Source: Gammaproteobacteria bacterium RIFCSPHIGHO2_12_FULL_35_23 (lineage in GTDB: Bacteria > Pseudomonadota > Gammaproteobacteria > UBA12402). From it: DNA of 64,000 nucleotides. The stretch is taken from the NCBI GenBank assembly GCA_001801465.1, contig MGXT01000001.1:45946-109945 (forward strand), given 5' to 3'. Shown piece after piece: positions 8,595-17,506 of the stretch (position 1 is the first letter of the stretch; each line of letters starts with the position of its first letter). The translations under genes were made by a program, and so were the position numbers. The notes beneath the pieces were generated by a model. The model made no database searches. It saw nothing but the letters and a program-made list of their open reading frames with translations, and had not been told where the DNA came from.

Positions 8595-9860
8595 CTAACT
8601 TTTTAATATTTCTTTCTGACTTAAATTTTTTTCATGCAAACAAAAATTTTTATCATAGAATTCCATATTCTCATTTAACCAAAAAATACAAATAGGCGTT
8701 TTAATCATACTTGCATAAGGGTTTAAATCCCAAAAAGAAGAAAAATATTGATTCAACATATTTTTTTCTATTTGCGAATAATACCAATGGCTCTTGATCC
8801 GATTAAACATTTCTTGAGTAGCTTTTAAGATTTCAGCTGCTGAATTTTCAATATACTCAAGATTATATTTTTTACTAAAATTAACATGATCAAAAATACT
8901 TAACTCTATGTCTTGTGGTAAAGAATAAAAAGGGGCTATCTGTTTAGTACAGATATTTCTTAACTTTTTAGGAATATATAAACAATTTTTACTATGCGGA
9001 GCAAGCCAATAAGGAACGTGATTCACAGCCAAAATGGGCTTATCAAAAATTTGTCCTATGTCACAAAGTCCACATGAGGTGCCTAGAATAAATTCGCTGA
9101 CATAAATTAAAAATATATCCATAAAATCACTTCTAACCTCAGAAAATGGATAATCAATAAATCTTTCATGCTGAAACGCGGCTCTTTTCTCAACCTTCGC
9201 CCCCATTCTAATTACCCAATAACCTTGATTGATTAGAAATTCCATAGCCGGAATAAAATTATTTATATCAGCATCTCTACTCTTATGACCAGAAAAATCA
9301 ACGCCTGGCAGCGTCGCTTGCAAATAGGCTTGGTCTCTAACAACGATGCAAACAAGTTTATCTTTTTTTGTATCAAACCCTAATTGTGAAAGTATAGACT
9401 CACCTTGCTTTATTTCAATAGCTGTAAAATTTAGTGAAGGGATTGTATTAATATATAAATCATATTCATTAGCATAGACACGCATTTCTGCAAATAAGCC
9501 AAATTTTTTTAATATTTTTTTTCTTCCTAATAATTTTGAAATAGTTAAATTATCAATTATGCATAATTTTCTTTTTAACATTTTCAGCAATTGTTTATTT
9601 GCAGGCTGATAATACAAAAGAAACAAATAATGCGTCTTATTGTTTATCTCACCTGCTTGTTTTTTCCTTAAAAAAATATCTTGCTCTAAAGCTAAATGGC
9701 CTATTCTACTCGAATTCAAAATAACTACTTTATAGGAGATTACTAACCGTACAATCAAAAGAATTGGCAGTATTAGCAAACAAAAAATGGTGTCCCAAAT
9801 TATAATTATATTTTTTTTGAAAAGTGTTTTAGTGTTTTCTGCTTTATTAACAATTTTCAT
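8595..9860 (-). CDS. Putative glycosyltransferase (TIGR04372-like)
   Basis: A 421-residue protein with a membrane-spanning stretch at about 16-43, then SSRIGHLALEQDIFLR. That block and the general layout recall the TIGR04372 family of putative glycosyltransferases found in polysaccharide loci. This is a recognition from memory and should be confirmed with a profile search. A mid-protein FILGTSCGLCDIGQIFDKP stretch resembles the nucleotide-sugar-binding part of GT-B enzymes. It lies between the SIS isomerase and the ABC flippase in the legionaminate operon. If the call is right, it is the only non-initiating glycosyltransferase candidate in the window. Confidence 0.6.
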   Translation of the reverse strand: MKIVNKAENTKTLFKKNIIIIWDTIFCLLILPILLIVRLVISYKVVILNSSRIGHLALEQDIFLRKKQAGEINNKTHYLFLLYYQPANKQLLKMLKRKLCIIDNLTISKLLGRKKILKKFGLFAEMRVYANEYDLYINTIPSLNFTAIEIKQGESILSQLGFDTKKDKLVCIVVRDQAYLQATLPGVDFSGHKSRDADINNFIPAMEFLINQGYWVIRMGAKVEKRAAFQHERFIDYPFSEVRSDFMDIFLIYVSEFILGTSCGLCDIGQIFDKPILAVNHVPYWLAPHSKNCLYIPKKLRNICTKQIAPFYSLPQDIELSIFDHVNFSKKYNLEYIENSAAEILKATQEMFNRIKSHWYYSQIEKNMLNQYFSSFWDLNPYASMIKTPICIFWLNENMEFYDKNFCLHEKNLSQKEILKS

Positions 9861-9882
9861 TGTACACCTTTAATTAATACTT

Positions 9883-10452
9883 CTACTTTGCATCACCAAG
9901 CAATAAATCAATCCAGTGATGTAATATTGCATTATGACTAGTCTCAGACATGCCATAAGTATTTGTTGCCACATAAAAATTTATATGCCCTAATTTTCTT
10001 AACTGATTAGTTTCTTTCATTGCAGACAAAGTAATAACTGTAGCGCCTAAAGACAGTGCCGTTTTAACACCTTTAATAATATTGGGAGAATTACCAGAAC
10101 TGCTAATAGCCACTAGCATATCACCTGAAATAATTCTATTTTGAAGTGGCTCAGAGAACACGGACTCATAGTTAATATCATTACTGACTGCTGTCATTAA
10201 AGCTAAATCTGTTAATACCTGCGTATGGACCTTACCGTTTTTGGCTAAATCAGCTGAATAATGACTCGCCATAGCAGCGCTTGCACCGTTGCCAATAAAA
10301 TACACTAGCCTTTTTTTAGCACGTAATTGGGTAGTAATATTCAACAACGTTTTAAAAGCTTCATCCGTTTCGATTACTTGTCCGTTTTGTTCTGTGGCTA
10401 ACAGGCTTAATAAACAATTATTCAGAAATTGAACATTAGTAATCCATGGCAT
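9883..10452 (-). CDS. GmhA-like SIS-domain sugar-phosphate isomerase
   Basis: A 189-residue single SIS-domain protein close to sedoheptulose-7-phosphate isomerase GmhA. Seen are FIGNGASAAMASHYSADLAKNG (about 53-74, phosphate-binding), AISSSGNSPNI (SIS serines) and the C-terminal HNAILHHWIDLLLG helix. GmhA makes D-glycero-D-manno-heptose 7-phosphate, the substrate for HldE-type enzymes. An HldE-like gene lies across the divergent promoter at 12762, so the two probably act together. It is the first gene of the minus-strand operon. It is unlikely to be only a core-LPS enzyme, given its place in a strain-specific style locus. Confidence 0.85.
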   Translation of the reverse strand: MPWITNVQFLNNCLLSLLATEQNGQVIETDEAFKTLLNITTQLRAKKRLVYFIGNGASAAMASHYSADLAKNGKVHTQVLTDLALMTAVSNDINYESVFSEPLQNRIISGDMLVAISSSGNSPNIIKGVKTALSLGATVITLSAMKETNQLRKLGHINFYVATNTYGMSETSHNAILHHWIDLLLGDAK

Positions 10453-10753
10453 TTTTTTGTCCGTTTTTAAAAATTAGGCTAAATCACTAATCAAAACCTT
10501 AGTAATTTTTCTTTGCTAAAGTAAATAAATAATCAGGCATTTTGTAACATAAAGTTAGGCATTGCAAGCGAGATCCTTGGGAATAATTAAACAATTGCTA
10601 ATTTAATTACCACTCTTTTCATAATTAAAGTGTAATTTAAAATTATCTCTTCCTTAGTTGGTTCTACTAGCTTCTTTACTTCATTCAATGTTGCAAGAAT
10701 AAGCTATGAATAGTACACTTTGTCCACTTTCTTTTATCTTAAAGAGTACACTC
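10453..10753. other. Divergent intergenic promoter region between two glycan operons
   Basis: About 300 bases of very A+T-rich DNA separate the start of the minus-strand legionaminate operon from the plus-strand epimerase operon. Apart from the plus-strand promoter candidate at 10691-10719 I see no gene, RNA or operator with confidence. No JUMPStart or ops-like (GGCGGTAG) element was found here. Confidence 0.6.
10691..10719 (+). promoter_or_regulatory. Candidate sigma-70 promoter of the epimerase operon
   Basis: A TTGCAA -35 box (10691-10696), a 17-base spacer and a TACACT -10 box (10714-10719). Transcription would begin near 10726. An in-frame ATG at 10706 falls inside the spacer and so could not be the start codon from this promoter, which supports the start at 10754. 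Confidence 0.45.
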
Positions 10754-11755
10754 ATGGAAAATATATTAATTACGGGCGGCGCAGGATATGTTGGTAGCTT
10801 ATTAGTCCCTCAATTACTTGATTTAGGATACAAAGTTACTGTGTATGATACCTTATTTTTTGGTGATGATTTTTTCCCTAAAAATAATTCTAACCTAACA
10901 ATCATTGAAGGTGATATTCGAGATATTCATCATCTTCAGCAAGCATTTAAAAATATTGACACTGTCATCAGCCTTGCTTGCATCTCTAATGACGCTAGTT
11001 TTGTTTTAGATGAAGAATTAAGCACCTCTATTAATTTAGAGGCCTTTGAACCCATGGTTATTGCTGCTAAATCAGCAAGGGTAAAAAGATTTGTTTATGC
11101 TTCGTCAAGCTCCGTCTATGGTGTTTCAGACAAGCCCAATGTAACAGAAGACCATCCGCTGGTTCCCTTAACTTTATATAATAAATACAAAGGCTTGTGT
11201 GAACCACTCTTATTTAAACATCAAAACGAACATTTTACTTGTGTTACTATTAGACCCGCTACCATTTGTGGTTATGCGCCGCGCCTGCGCCTAGACCTAA
11301 GTGTTAATATTCTAACCAACCATGCAGTGGCCAACGGCAAAATAATGGTGCTTGGCGGTAATCAGCTTCGCCCCAATCTACATGTTCAAGATATGTGCGA
11401 TTTATATCAATTGCTACTAACTGTGCCCAATAAAGCGATCGCAGGCCAAATTTTTAACGTCGGTTATCAGAATATGTCTATTCTTGATATCGCGCAAGTT
11501 GTCAAACAAGTCGTAGAAGAAGAGTTTCCTCAGAGACCGCCTATTCAATTAGAAATTACTGACTCGGACGACAAGCGTTCTTATCATATAAATTCTGATA
11601 AAATTAAAAAACACCTAGGATTTACACCGAAATTTTCAGTTGAAGACGCTGTACATGGTTTATGTAAAGCTTTTAAAGCAGGTAAAATTCCAAATAGCAT
11701 AACTGATGATAAATATTATAATGTTCGAAGAATTAAATCTTTGGAAGTTGTTTAA
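10754..11755 (+). CDS. NAD-dependent sugar epimerase/dehydratase
   Basis: A 333-residue extended SDR. The Rossmann motif GGAGYVGS follows directly after the chosen start, YASSSSVYG gives the catalytic Ser strand, and YNKYK is the YxxxK pair. I chose ATG 10754 over 10706: it puts the nucleotide-binding strand at the N-terminus as in the family, an AAAGAG lies upstream, and the promoter candidate overlaps the longer start. The family epimerises, dehydrates or reduces nucleotide sugars; the exact substrate is not evident. It is first of seven plus-strand genes, and its TAA overlaps the next ATG by one base. Confidence 0.85.
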   Translation: MENILITGGAGYVGSLLVPQLLDLGYKVTVYDTLFFGDDFFPKNNSNLTIIEGDIRDIHHLQQAFKNIDTVISLACISNDASFVLDEELSTSINLEAFEPMVIAAKSARVKRFVYASSSSVYGVSDKPNVTEDHPLVPLTLYNKYKGLCEPLLFKHQNEHFTCVTIRPATICGYAPRLRLDLSVNILTNHAVANGKIMVLGGNQLRPNLHVQDMCDLYQLLLTVPNKAIAGQIFNVGYQNMSILDIAQVVKQVVEEEFPQRPPIQLEITDSDDKRSYHINSDKIKKHLGFTPKFSVEDAVHGLCKAFKAGKIPNSITDDKYYNVRRIKSLEVV

Positions 11756-12750
11756 TGGCTAATAAACCTATCGCTCTTGTAACCGGCGGCGCTGGTTTTA
11801 TTGGTAGTCACATGGTTGACTTACTACTTCAACATGATTATCAGGTACGAGTCATTGATAATTTAATAGGGGGGCATAGCAAGAACTTAAAGCAACATGC
11901 TCATAACCCTAATCTTTATTTTGCAGAAGATGATATTTTAAATTTAAGTCCCAACTCTTCATTATTTCATAATGTTAGCTATGTCTTTCATTTTGCTGGG
12001 ATAGGGGACATTGTACCTTCTATTGAAAACCCTAGTAAATACATGCTCAATAATGTTTATGGAACTGTCAAAGTATTAGAAGCCGCACGTTATGCAAAGA
12101 TTAAAAAATTTGTCTATGCTGCCTCTTCTTCTTGTTATGGCTTAGCCACAACACCAACAGATGAAAAACATAACATAGCGCCACAATATCCTTATGCGCT
12201 CTCCAAACATCAAGGTGAATGTGCAGCTTTCCACTGGCATCATGTTTATAAAATGCCGGTCAATTCTATTCGAATATTTAATGCTTATGGAACTCGTGTC
12301 AGAACAACAGGTGCATATGGCGCTGTATTTGGCGTATTTTTTAAGCAAAAATTAGCTGATAAACCTTATACTGTAGTAGGAGATGGCAATCAAACTCGAG
12401 ATTTTTTATATGTTACCGATGTAGCAAAAGCTTTTTTAGCTGCTGCAGAAACATCTTTTCAGGGAGAAGCTTGGAACATAGGTGCAAATAAACCTCAATC
12501 TATTAATTATTTAATAGAATTATTAGGTGGCGGCAATATTACTTATGTCCCTAAACGCCCTGGTGAACCTGATTGCACCTGGGCTGATATTACTAAAATA
12601 AAAAATCAATTAAGATGGTCCCCTCAAGTTTCTTTTGAGGAAGGAGTAAAAATGATGCTAGCTGAAATAAATAATTGGCAAGATGCACCATTATGGGATA
12701 AAGACTCAATTGCTAACGCAACACAGACATGGTTTGAATATTTAGATTAA
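11755..12750 (+). CDS. NAD-dependent sugar epimerase (GalE/WcaG-like)
   Basis: A 331-residue extended SDR with GGAGFIGSHMVDLL at about 11-24, YAASSSCYG (catalytic Ser) and YALSK (YxxxK). The block RIFNAYGTRVRTTGAYGAV resembles UDP-GlcNAc or UDP-glucose 4-epimerases and related dehydratases. Translation appears coupled to the preceding epimerase (TAATG junction). An AGGGAG ribosome-binding site follows it for the next gene. The substrate is unknown; in context it could act on the ADP- or GDP-heptose made by the downstream HldE-like enzyme, or on UDP-hexoses. Confidence 0.85.
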   Translation: MANKPIALVTGGAGFIGSHMVDLLLQHDYQVRVIDNLIGGHSKNLKQHAHNPNLYFAEDDILNLSPNSSLFHNVSYVFHFAGIGDIVPSIENPSKYMLNNVYGTVKVLEAARYAKIKKFVYAASSSCYGLATTPTDEKHNIAPQYPYALSKHQGECAAFHWHHVYKMPVNSIRIFNAYGTRVRTTGAYGAVFGVFFKQKLADKPYTVVGDGNQTRDFLYVTDVAKAFLAAAETSFQGEAWNIGANKPQSINYLIELLGGGNITYVPKRPGEPDCTWADITKIKNQLRWSPQVSFEEGVKMMLAEINNWQDAPLWDKDSIANATQTWFEYLD

Positions 12751-12761
12751 AGGGAGTTAGT

Positions 12762-14363
12762 ATGTTTTTAAACAGCTATAAACATAAAATTAAAACCATT
12801 GAGGAATTAGCTGAAATAATTGGGCCTTTTCCCCGTCAAAAAAAAATTGTCATGTGCCACGGTGTTTTTGATGTGGTTCACCCTGGGCATGTACGACATT
12901 TAATGTATGCAAAAAGCAAGGCTGATCTATTAATAACCAGTCTAACAGCAGATATTCATATTAATAAAGGCCATTATCGTCCACACGTACCACAAAATAT
13001 TCGTGCGGCCAATTTGGCAGCTTTTGAAATGGTAGATTTTGTAATTATTGATAAAAATTCCACGCCTCTTATTAACATTAATAAACTTCAACCAGATTTC
13101 TTTGCCAAAGGCTATGAATATTCTGGCACTAATAAACCCATTAAAACAGTTGAAGAAGAAAATCTGCTGGCAAGCTATGGCGGGCAAATACTCTTTACTC
13201 CAGGTGATATCGTTTATTCTTCTTCTAAATTAATTAATTTAGCAGAGCCCATGATTCGCTTAGAAAAATTAGCCACTGTGATGGAAATTCATAATATTTC
13301 CATTAATGACCTGGAAACTTGTTTGAATTTAGACAAAAACCTTACTGTACATGTTATTGGTGATACTATTGTAGATGGCATTATGCAAACTAATGTCATT
13401 GGTGGTCAAATTAAAACGCCCACCTTAAGTGTTCATTTGGAAGCGCAAGAAAATTATGTTGGCGGTGCTGCTATTGTTGCCAAACACTTAAAAGCAGCCG
13501 GCGTGAATGTCATTTTTACAACGGTATTGGGTGAAGATGAGCTCGCTCAATTTGTAATACAAGATTTAGAGCAAGCTGGTGTAATAACGCAAATTATTGT
13601 AGATAAGAAAAGACCTACTACTTATAAAAACGCAGTGGTCGCCAATGGTTATCGACTAGTCAAAATTGATACGCTTGATAACTCCTCAATTTCTGACTTG
13701 ATTGTTAATCAATTGATAGAAAAAATCCGTATTACTCAGGCTGATGCGGTTATTTTTAGCGATTTCAGACATGGCATTTTTAATAAAAGAACTATTGAAC
13801 CTTTGGTTTCAGCCATTCCAAACAAGTGTTTTAAAGTAGCTGATAGTCAAGTAGCTAGCCGTTGGGGAAATATTACCGAATTTAAAGGTTTTGATTTAAT
13901 CACCCCCAATGAACGAGAGGCCCGCTTTGCTTTAGGTGATCAAGACTCGGGAATTCGTCCTTTAGCAAGTAATTTATATGATCAAGCCCAATGTGAAACT
14001 TTAATTTTAAAACTAGGCGAACGTGGCTTATTAACCTGTCTTAATAACCATCACGAGGCGCTAGATTCTTTTGTTGTTATTGACAGTTTTGTAGATCGCG
14101 TAGTCGACGCTGTCGGCTCTGGAGATGCTTTATTGGCTTATGCCACACTAGCTTTATTGAAAGGTTATTCCCCTATCGTTGCCAGCATTATAGGCTCTAT
14201 GGCTGCAGCCTGTGAATGTGAAATTGATGGTAATATTCCTATCACCAAAGAAGATGTAACTAAAAAAATACTGCATTTAATCGATCATAATAAATATTTA
14301 TTTGAATCATCTTCTGCAATTAATAATATACCGGTTAATACTGAAAGCGTAAAAGAACTATGA
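12762..14363 (+). CDS. HldE-like bifunctional protein with reversed domains (nucleotidyltransferase, then kinase)
   Basis: A 533-residue fusion. Residues about 27-160 form a cytidylyltransferase-type domain of the RfaE2 kind (MCHGVFDVVHPGH, HxGH at 40-43). Residues about 193-520 form a PfkB/ribokinase-type domain (YVGGAAIVAKHL at 232-243; DAVGSGDALLAY at 449-460, catalytic D455). Classical HldE has kinase first and transferase second, so the order here is inverted. HldE phosphorylates heptose 7-phosphate at C1 and couples it to ATP. With the GmhA-like isomerase at 9883, this suggests a dedicated nucleotide-activated heptose, though a GmhB phosphatase is not seen. The stop overlaps the next start by 4 bases. 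Confidence 0.85.
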   Translation: MFLNSYKHKIKTIEELAEIIGPFPRQKKIVMCHGVFDVVHPGHVRHLMYAKSKADLLITSLTADIHINKGHYRPHVPQNIRAANLAAFEMVDFVIIDKNSTPLININKLQPDFFAKGYEYSGTNKPIKTVEEENLLASYGGQILFTPGDIVYSSSKLINLAEPMIRLEKLATVMEIHNISINDLETCLNLDKNLTVHVIGDTIVDGIMQTNVIGGQIKTPTLSVHLEAQENYVGGAAIVAKHLKAAGVNVIFTTVLGEDELAQFVIQDLEQAGVITQIIVDKKRPTTYKNAVVANGYRLVKIDTLDNSSISDLIVNQLIEKIRITQADAVIFSDFRHGIFNKRTIEPLVSAIPNKCFKVADSQVASRWGNITEFKGFDLITPNEREARFALGDQDSGIRPLASNLYDQAQCETLILKLGERGLLTCLNNHHEALDSFVVIDSFVDRVVDAVGSGDALLAYATLALLKGYSPIVASIIGSMAAACECEIDGNIPITKEDVTKKILHLIDHNKYLFESSSAINNIPVNTESVKEL

Positions 14364-15304
14364 GGGTTATTGTTGTTGGCTTAGGGGTTCAAGGCAACAA
14401 GCGCCTCCATTTTTCTGGCAAGGATTTTGTAGCTGCAGTTGACGTAGTAAAAAAAGATAAGGCAATTTATCAAGATATTACCGATGTGCCACTGACAAGT
14501 TATGATGCCGCCTTAGTTTGTTTACCCGATGCACCTAAATACAAAATTATTCGTTATTTGCTTGAAAATAATAAACATGTTCTAGTTGAAAAACCTTTAC
14601 ATACCGAAACAGATGAACAAATTTTAGAGCTTCAAGTTTTGGCACAGAAAAAAAAGTTAGTTTGTTATACTGCTTATAATCATCGTTTTGAACCACACTT
14701 TATTCAAATGAAAAACTTAATTGATTCAGGTGAATTGGGTAACATTTATTCTTGCCGTTTATTTTATGGTAACGGCACAGCAAGATTAGTAAGAAATTCA
14801 ATTTGGCGTGATCAAGGACTTGGCGTTTTAACAGATTTAGGCTCTCATTTATTAGATACTATAATTTTTTGGTTTAAACATATCCCTTCATTAGGCTTTG
14901 AAAATATTGTTGTTAATACTTTTGAAAATAATGCACCCGATCATGTTATAGTAATCAATAAAAAATCGAATCCTGTGCTGAACCTTGAAATGAGTTTAAT
15001 TTCTTGGCGCAATCACTTTACTTGTGATATTTTTGCAGAAAATGGCTCAGCCCACATTGATTCTTTATGTAAATGGGGCCCCAGTCGCTTTATTCATCGG
15101 CAACGTTTATTACCCAGTGGTCGCCCTCCTGAAGAAACTATTACCTTGGAACAAGAAGATCCTACTTGGGCAGTAGAATACTTGCATTTTAAAAATTTAA
15201 TTATCAATGGTGCAACAACTGATTTAACAACTGACCTTTGGATACAACAAACCTTAAAACGTTTGGGCCAAAGTTATTATAATTCAATTAAGGTTTTATC
15301 TTGA
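14360..15304 (+). CDS. Gfo/Idh/MocA-family sugar oxidoreductase
   Basis: A 314-residue dinucleotide-dependent oxidoreductase. The N-terminal VVGLGVQG is the Rossmann motif. HVLVEKPLHT carries the conserved EKP lysine, followed by YTAYNHRFEPHF. The C-terminal alpha/beta domain has GVLTDLGSHLLDTI with the conserved D and H. In glycan loci such proteins oxidise or reduce C3 of nucleotide sugars (WlbA, WbpB type). The ATGA overlap upstream and the TTGA overlap downstream place it in a tightly coupled run. Paired with a DegT aminotransferase it could produce a 3-amino sugar, which is possible here but unproven. Confidence 0.83.
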   Translation: MRVIVVGLGVQGNKRLHFSGKDFVAAVDVVKKDKAIYQDITDVPLTSYDAALVCLPDAPKYKIIRYLLENNKHVLVEKPLHTETDEQILELQVLAQKKKLVCYTAYNHRFEPHFIQMKNLIDSGELGNIYSCRLFYGNGTARLVRNSIWRDQGLGVLTDLGSHLLDTIIFWFKHIPSLGFENIVVNTFENNAPDHVIVINKKSNPVLNLEMSLISWRNHFTCDIFAENGSAHIDSLCKWGPSRFIHRQRLLPSGRPPEETITLEQEDPTWAVEYLHFKNLIINGATTDLTTDLWIQQTLKRLGQSYYNSIKVLS

Positions 15305-16611
15305 ACAGAAACGAAAAAACTATTGTTGGCTGTGTTAGTATGTCTCATTTGGGCTTATTGCATGCAACGGCTTTTGCTGAGAAAGGGTTTGGTGTAATTT
15401 GTTATGATAATGACCGACAGGTAATTAATAATTTACAGCAAGGTATTTTACCCATTACTGAACCTCAACTAGATGAATTATTTAATATTAGTTTTAACAA
15501 AATGCGGTTTTCTACTGCTCTTGAGCCTCTTAAACAATGCAATGTAATCTTCATTGCTTGTGATGTTCCAACTGATAATTCTGGTAACAGTGATTTAACT
15601 ATTATTCATCAATTAGTTAATCAAGTACTATCGGTTATATCCGATAATTGTTGTTTAATACTGCTGTCTCAAGTTCCTCCAGGCTTCACTCGCGCTATTA
15701 ACTTTGCTAAGCAAAAACTTTTTTATCAGGTTGAAACGCTTATTTTTGGACAAGCCGTAGAGCGCGCCTTATATCCAGAACGTTTTATTATTGGTGTCAA
15801 TGACCCTACTCAGTCGTTACCTAAAGATTATTTAAACTTATTATCTTCATTTAACTGCCCAATTCTTACCATGCGTTATGAAAGCGCAGAGTTGGCAAAA
15901 ATCGCGATCAATATGTTTTTAGTTTCTTCCGTCAGCACTACTAATCTTTTAGCAGACATTTGTGAAAAAATTAATGCCGACTGGCAAGAAATAATGCCCG
16001 CATTAAAATTAGACAAACGGATAGGTCCTTATGCTTACTTGAATCCTGGATTAGGCATAGCAGGCGGCAATTTAGAACGTGATTTAAATACTGTTATCCA
16101 ATTAGGTCAAACACACCACTCCAATACAAATATCGTCCAGGCTTGGTTAGAGCATTCTAAATATCGCCAAGAATGGGTATGGCAATGCTTACAACAAACT
16201 GCGATCAACAAACAGGTTAATCCTACTATTTGTATATTAGGTCTAACCTATAAAGCTAATACGCACAGTATAAAAAATTCACCTGCCATCAATTTAATTA
16301 ATCGTCTAAAAAACTATCGAATTAAAGTTCATGATCCTGTGGTAACTATTAAAGATACGCATGCGGAACAAAAAACCGACATGATAAGTGCTATACGTGA
16401 TGCGGATATTGTTATTATCATGACACCATGGCAAGAATATCAGCACTTAACTATTGATTTATTAGGCGCAACAATGAAAGGTGAAATTGTCATTGATCCT
16501 TATCAAGTTATCAGCTCCAATGATAAACAAATAACTAAAATAAAATATTTTACATTAGGCAAACAATCTAAAAAAACTGACCGAGAGAAAATTAATTATG
16601 TTGAAACATAA
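15301..16611 (+). CDS. UDP-glucose/GDP-mannose dehydrogenase homologue lacking the catalytic cysteine
   Basis: A 436-residue three-domain protein of the UGDH family, recognised from PERFIIG (159-165), the ELAKIAIN helix and the C-terminal GLTYKANTHSIKNSP block. In family enzymes the GGSCFPKD loop holds the thioester-forming cysteine; here it reads AGGNLERD (254-261), with N257 at that place. The first glycine motif is also altered: SMSHLG (13-18) replaces GxGxxG. A simple four-electron oxidation to a uronic acid is therefore doubtful. The start is a TTG overlapping the previous stop, with AAGG about 8 bases upstream; the next in-frame ATG would cut the Rossmann strand. Confidence 0.82.
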   Translation: MNRNEKTIVGCVSMSHLGLLHATAFAEKGFGVICYDNDRQVINNLQQGILPITEPQLDELFNISFNKMRFSTALEPLKQCNVIFIACDVPTDNSGNSDLTIIHQLVNQVLSVISDNCCLILLSQVPPGFTRAINFAKQKLFYQVETLIFGQAVERALYPERFIIGVNDPTQSLPKDYLNLLSSFNCPILTMRYESAELAKIAINMFLVSSVSTTNLLADICEKINADWQEIMPALKLDKRIGPYAYLNPGLGIAGGNLERDLNTVIQLGQTHHSNTNIVQAWLEHSKYRQEWVWQCLQQTAINKQVNPTICILGLTYKANTHSIKNSPAINLINRLKNYRIKVHDPVVTIKDTHAEQKTDMISAIRDADIVIIMTPWQEYQHLTIDLLGATMKGEIVIDPYQVISSNDKQITKIKYFTLGKQSKKTDREKINYVET

Positions 16612-17506
16612 TAATAGTAAAGCAATAACACCTAGTCGGGTAGTTATTTTAGGCGCCAAAGGATTTGTTGGCTCCGCTACTACCACTCTTTTATCAAAAA
16701 ATAATTTTAATGTTCTTTCTTTAGGACAACAAGAAGTAGATTTATCAAAAAACGAATCCGTTGACAAACTAACTCATATTCTATGTCCTGATGACGCGCT
16801 AATTATTGTTTCTGCAAAAGCGCCTTGTAAAAATTATACTATGCTTTATGAAAACATAGCGATGATGAAAAATGTTTGTGATGCGCTAATAAAAAAACCG
16901 GTCAAACAAGTAATTTATATTAGTTCTGACGCTGTTTATGCTGATTCTGCTAATAAAATTACTGAAAGCTCTTTAGTTGCATCAACCTCTTTGCATGGCA
17001 TTATGCATTGGGCTAGAGAACAAATGCTTTCATCAATAATAGCATCTCAGGCACTTCTAATTATGCGCCCCTCTCTACTCTATGGTAAGGCCGATCCACA
17101 TAATGGCTATGGCCCTAACAGCTTTTATCGATTAGCCGCAGCAAATAAACCCATCCAACTGTTTGGCAAAGGTGAAGAATTACGTGACCATGTATATATC
17201 AATGATGTGACTGAAATTATTCGTTTATGTTTAATCCATCAAAGCCATGGTATTTTAAATATTGCTACTGGCAATGTAATTTCTTTTTATGATATTGCGC
17301 AACAAATAGTAAAACTCTTTGATCACAAAGCTGATATAATTTGCAATCCAAGAAACGCTCCCATGCCTCATAATGGTTATCGCGCTTTTGATCCATCACT
17401 TTCTCACAGGTTATTTCCTGCATTTCAATATACTTCTTTTACCGAAGGAATTTTAAAAACTCATTTTGAATATCAAGCTCAATTTAAAGAAGAAAGCTAT
17501 GTCTGA
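16598..17506 (+). CDS. NAD-dependent epimerase/reductase
   Basis: A 302-residue extended SDR with VVILGAKGFVGSATTTLL at about 11-28 and YISSDAVYAD (catalytic Ser strand). The usual YxxxK tyrosine is not obvious. The stretch HGIMHWAREQ stands where YxxxK would be expected, so the active site may be altered; this needs alignment. It overlaps the upstream gene by 14 bases. The C-terminal half (LLYGKADPHNGYG, HVYINDV) keeps the substrate-binding pattern of nucleotide-sugar epimerases. It could be a reductase or epimerase closing the pathway of this operon. Confidence 0.75.
   Translation: MLKHNNSKAITPSRVVILGAKGFVGSATTTLLSKNNFNVLSLGQQEVDLSKNESVDKLTHILCPDDALIIVSAKAPCKNYTMLYENIAMMKNVCDALIKKPVKQVIYISSDAVYADSANKITESSLVASTSLHGIMHWAREQMLSSIIASQALLIMRPSLLYGKADPHNGYGPNSFYRLAAANKPIQLFGKGEELRDHVYINDVTEIIRLCLIHQSHGILNIATGNVISFYDIAQQIVKLFDHKADIICNPRNAPMPHNGYRAFDPSLSHRLFPAFQYTSFTEGILKTHFEYQAQFKEESYV

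Noticed and set aside
10706..10753. Upstream start for the first epimerase
   Set aside because: It would add 16 residues before the Rossmann strand and lies inside a promoter spacer; ATG 10754 has a better ribosome-binding site.
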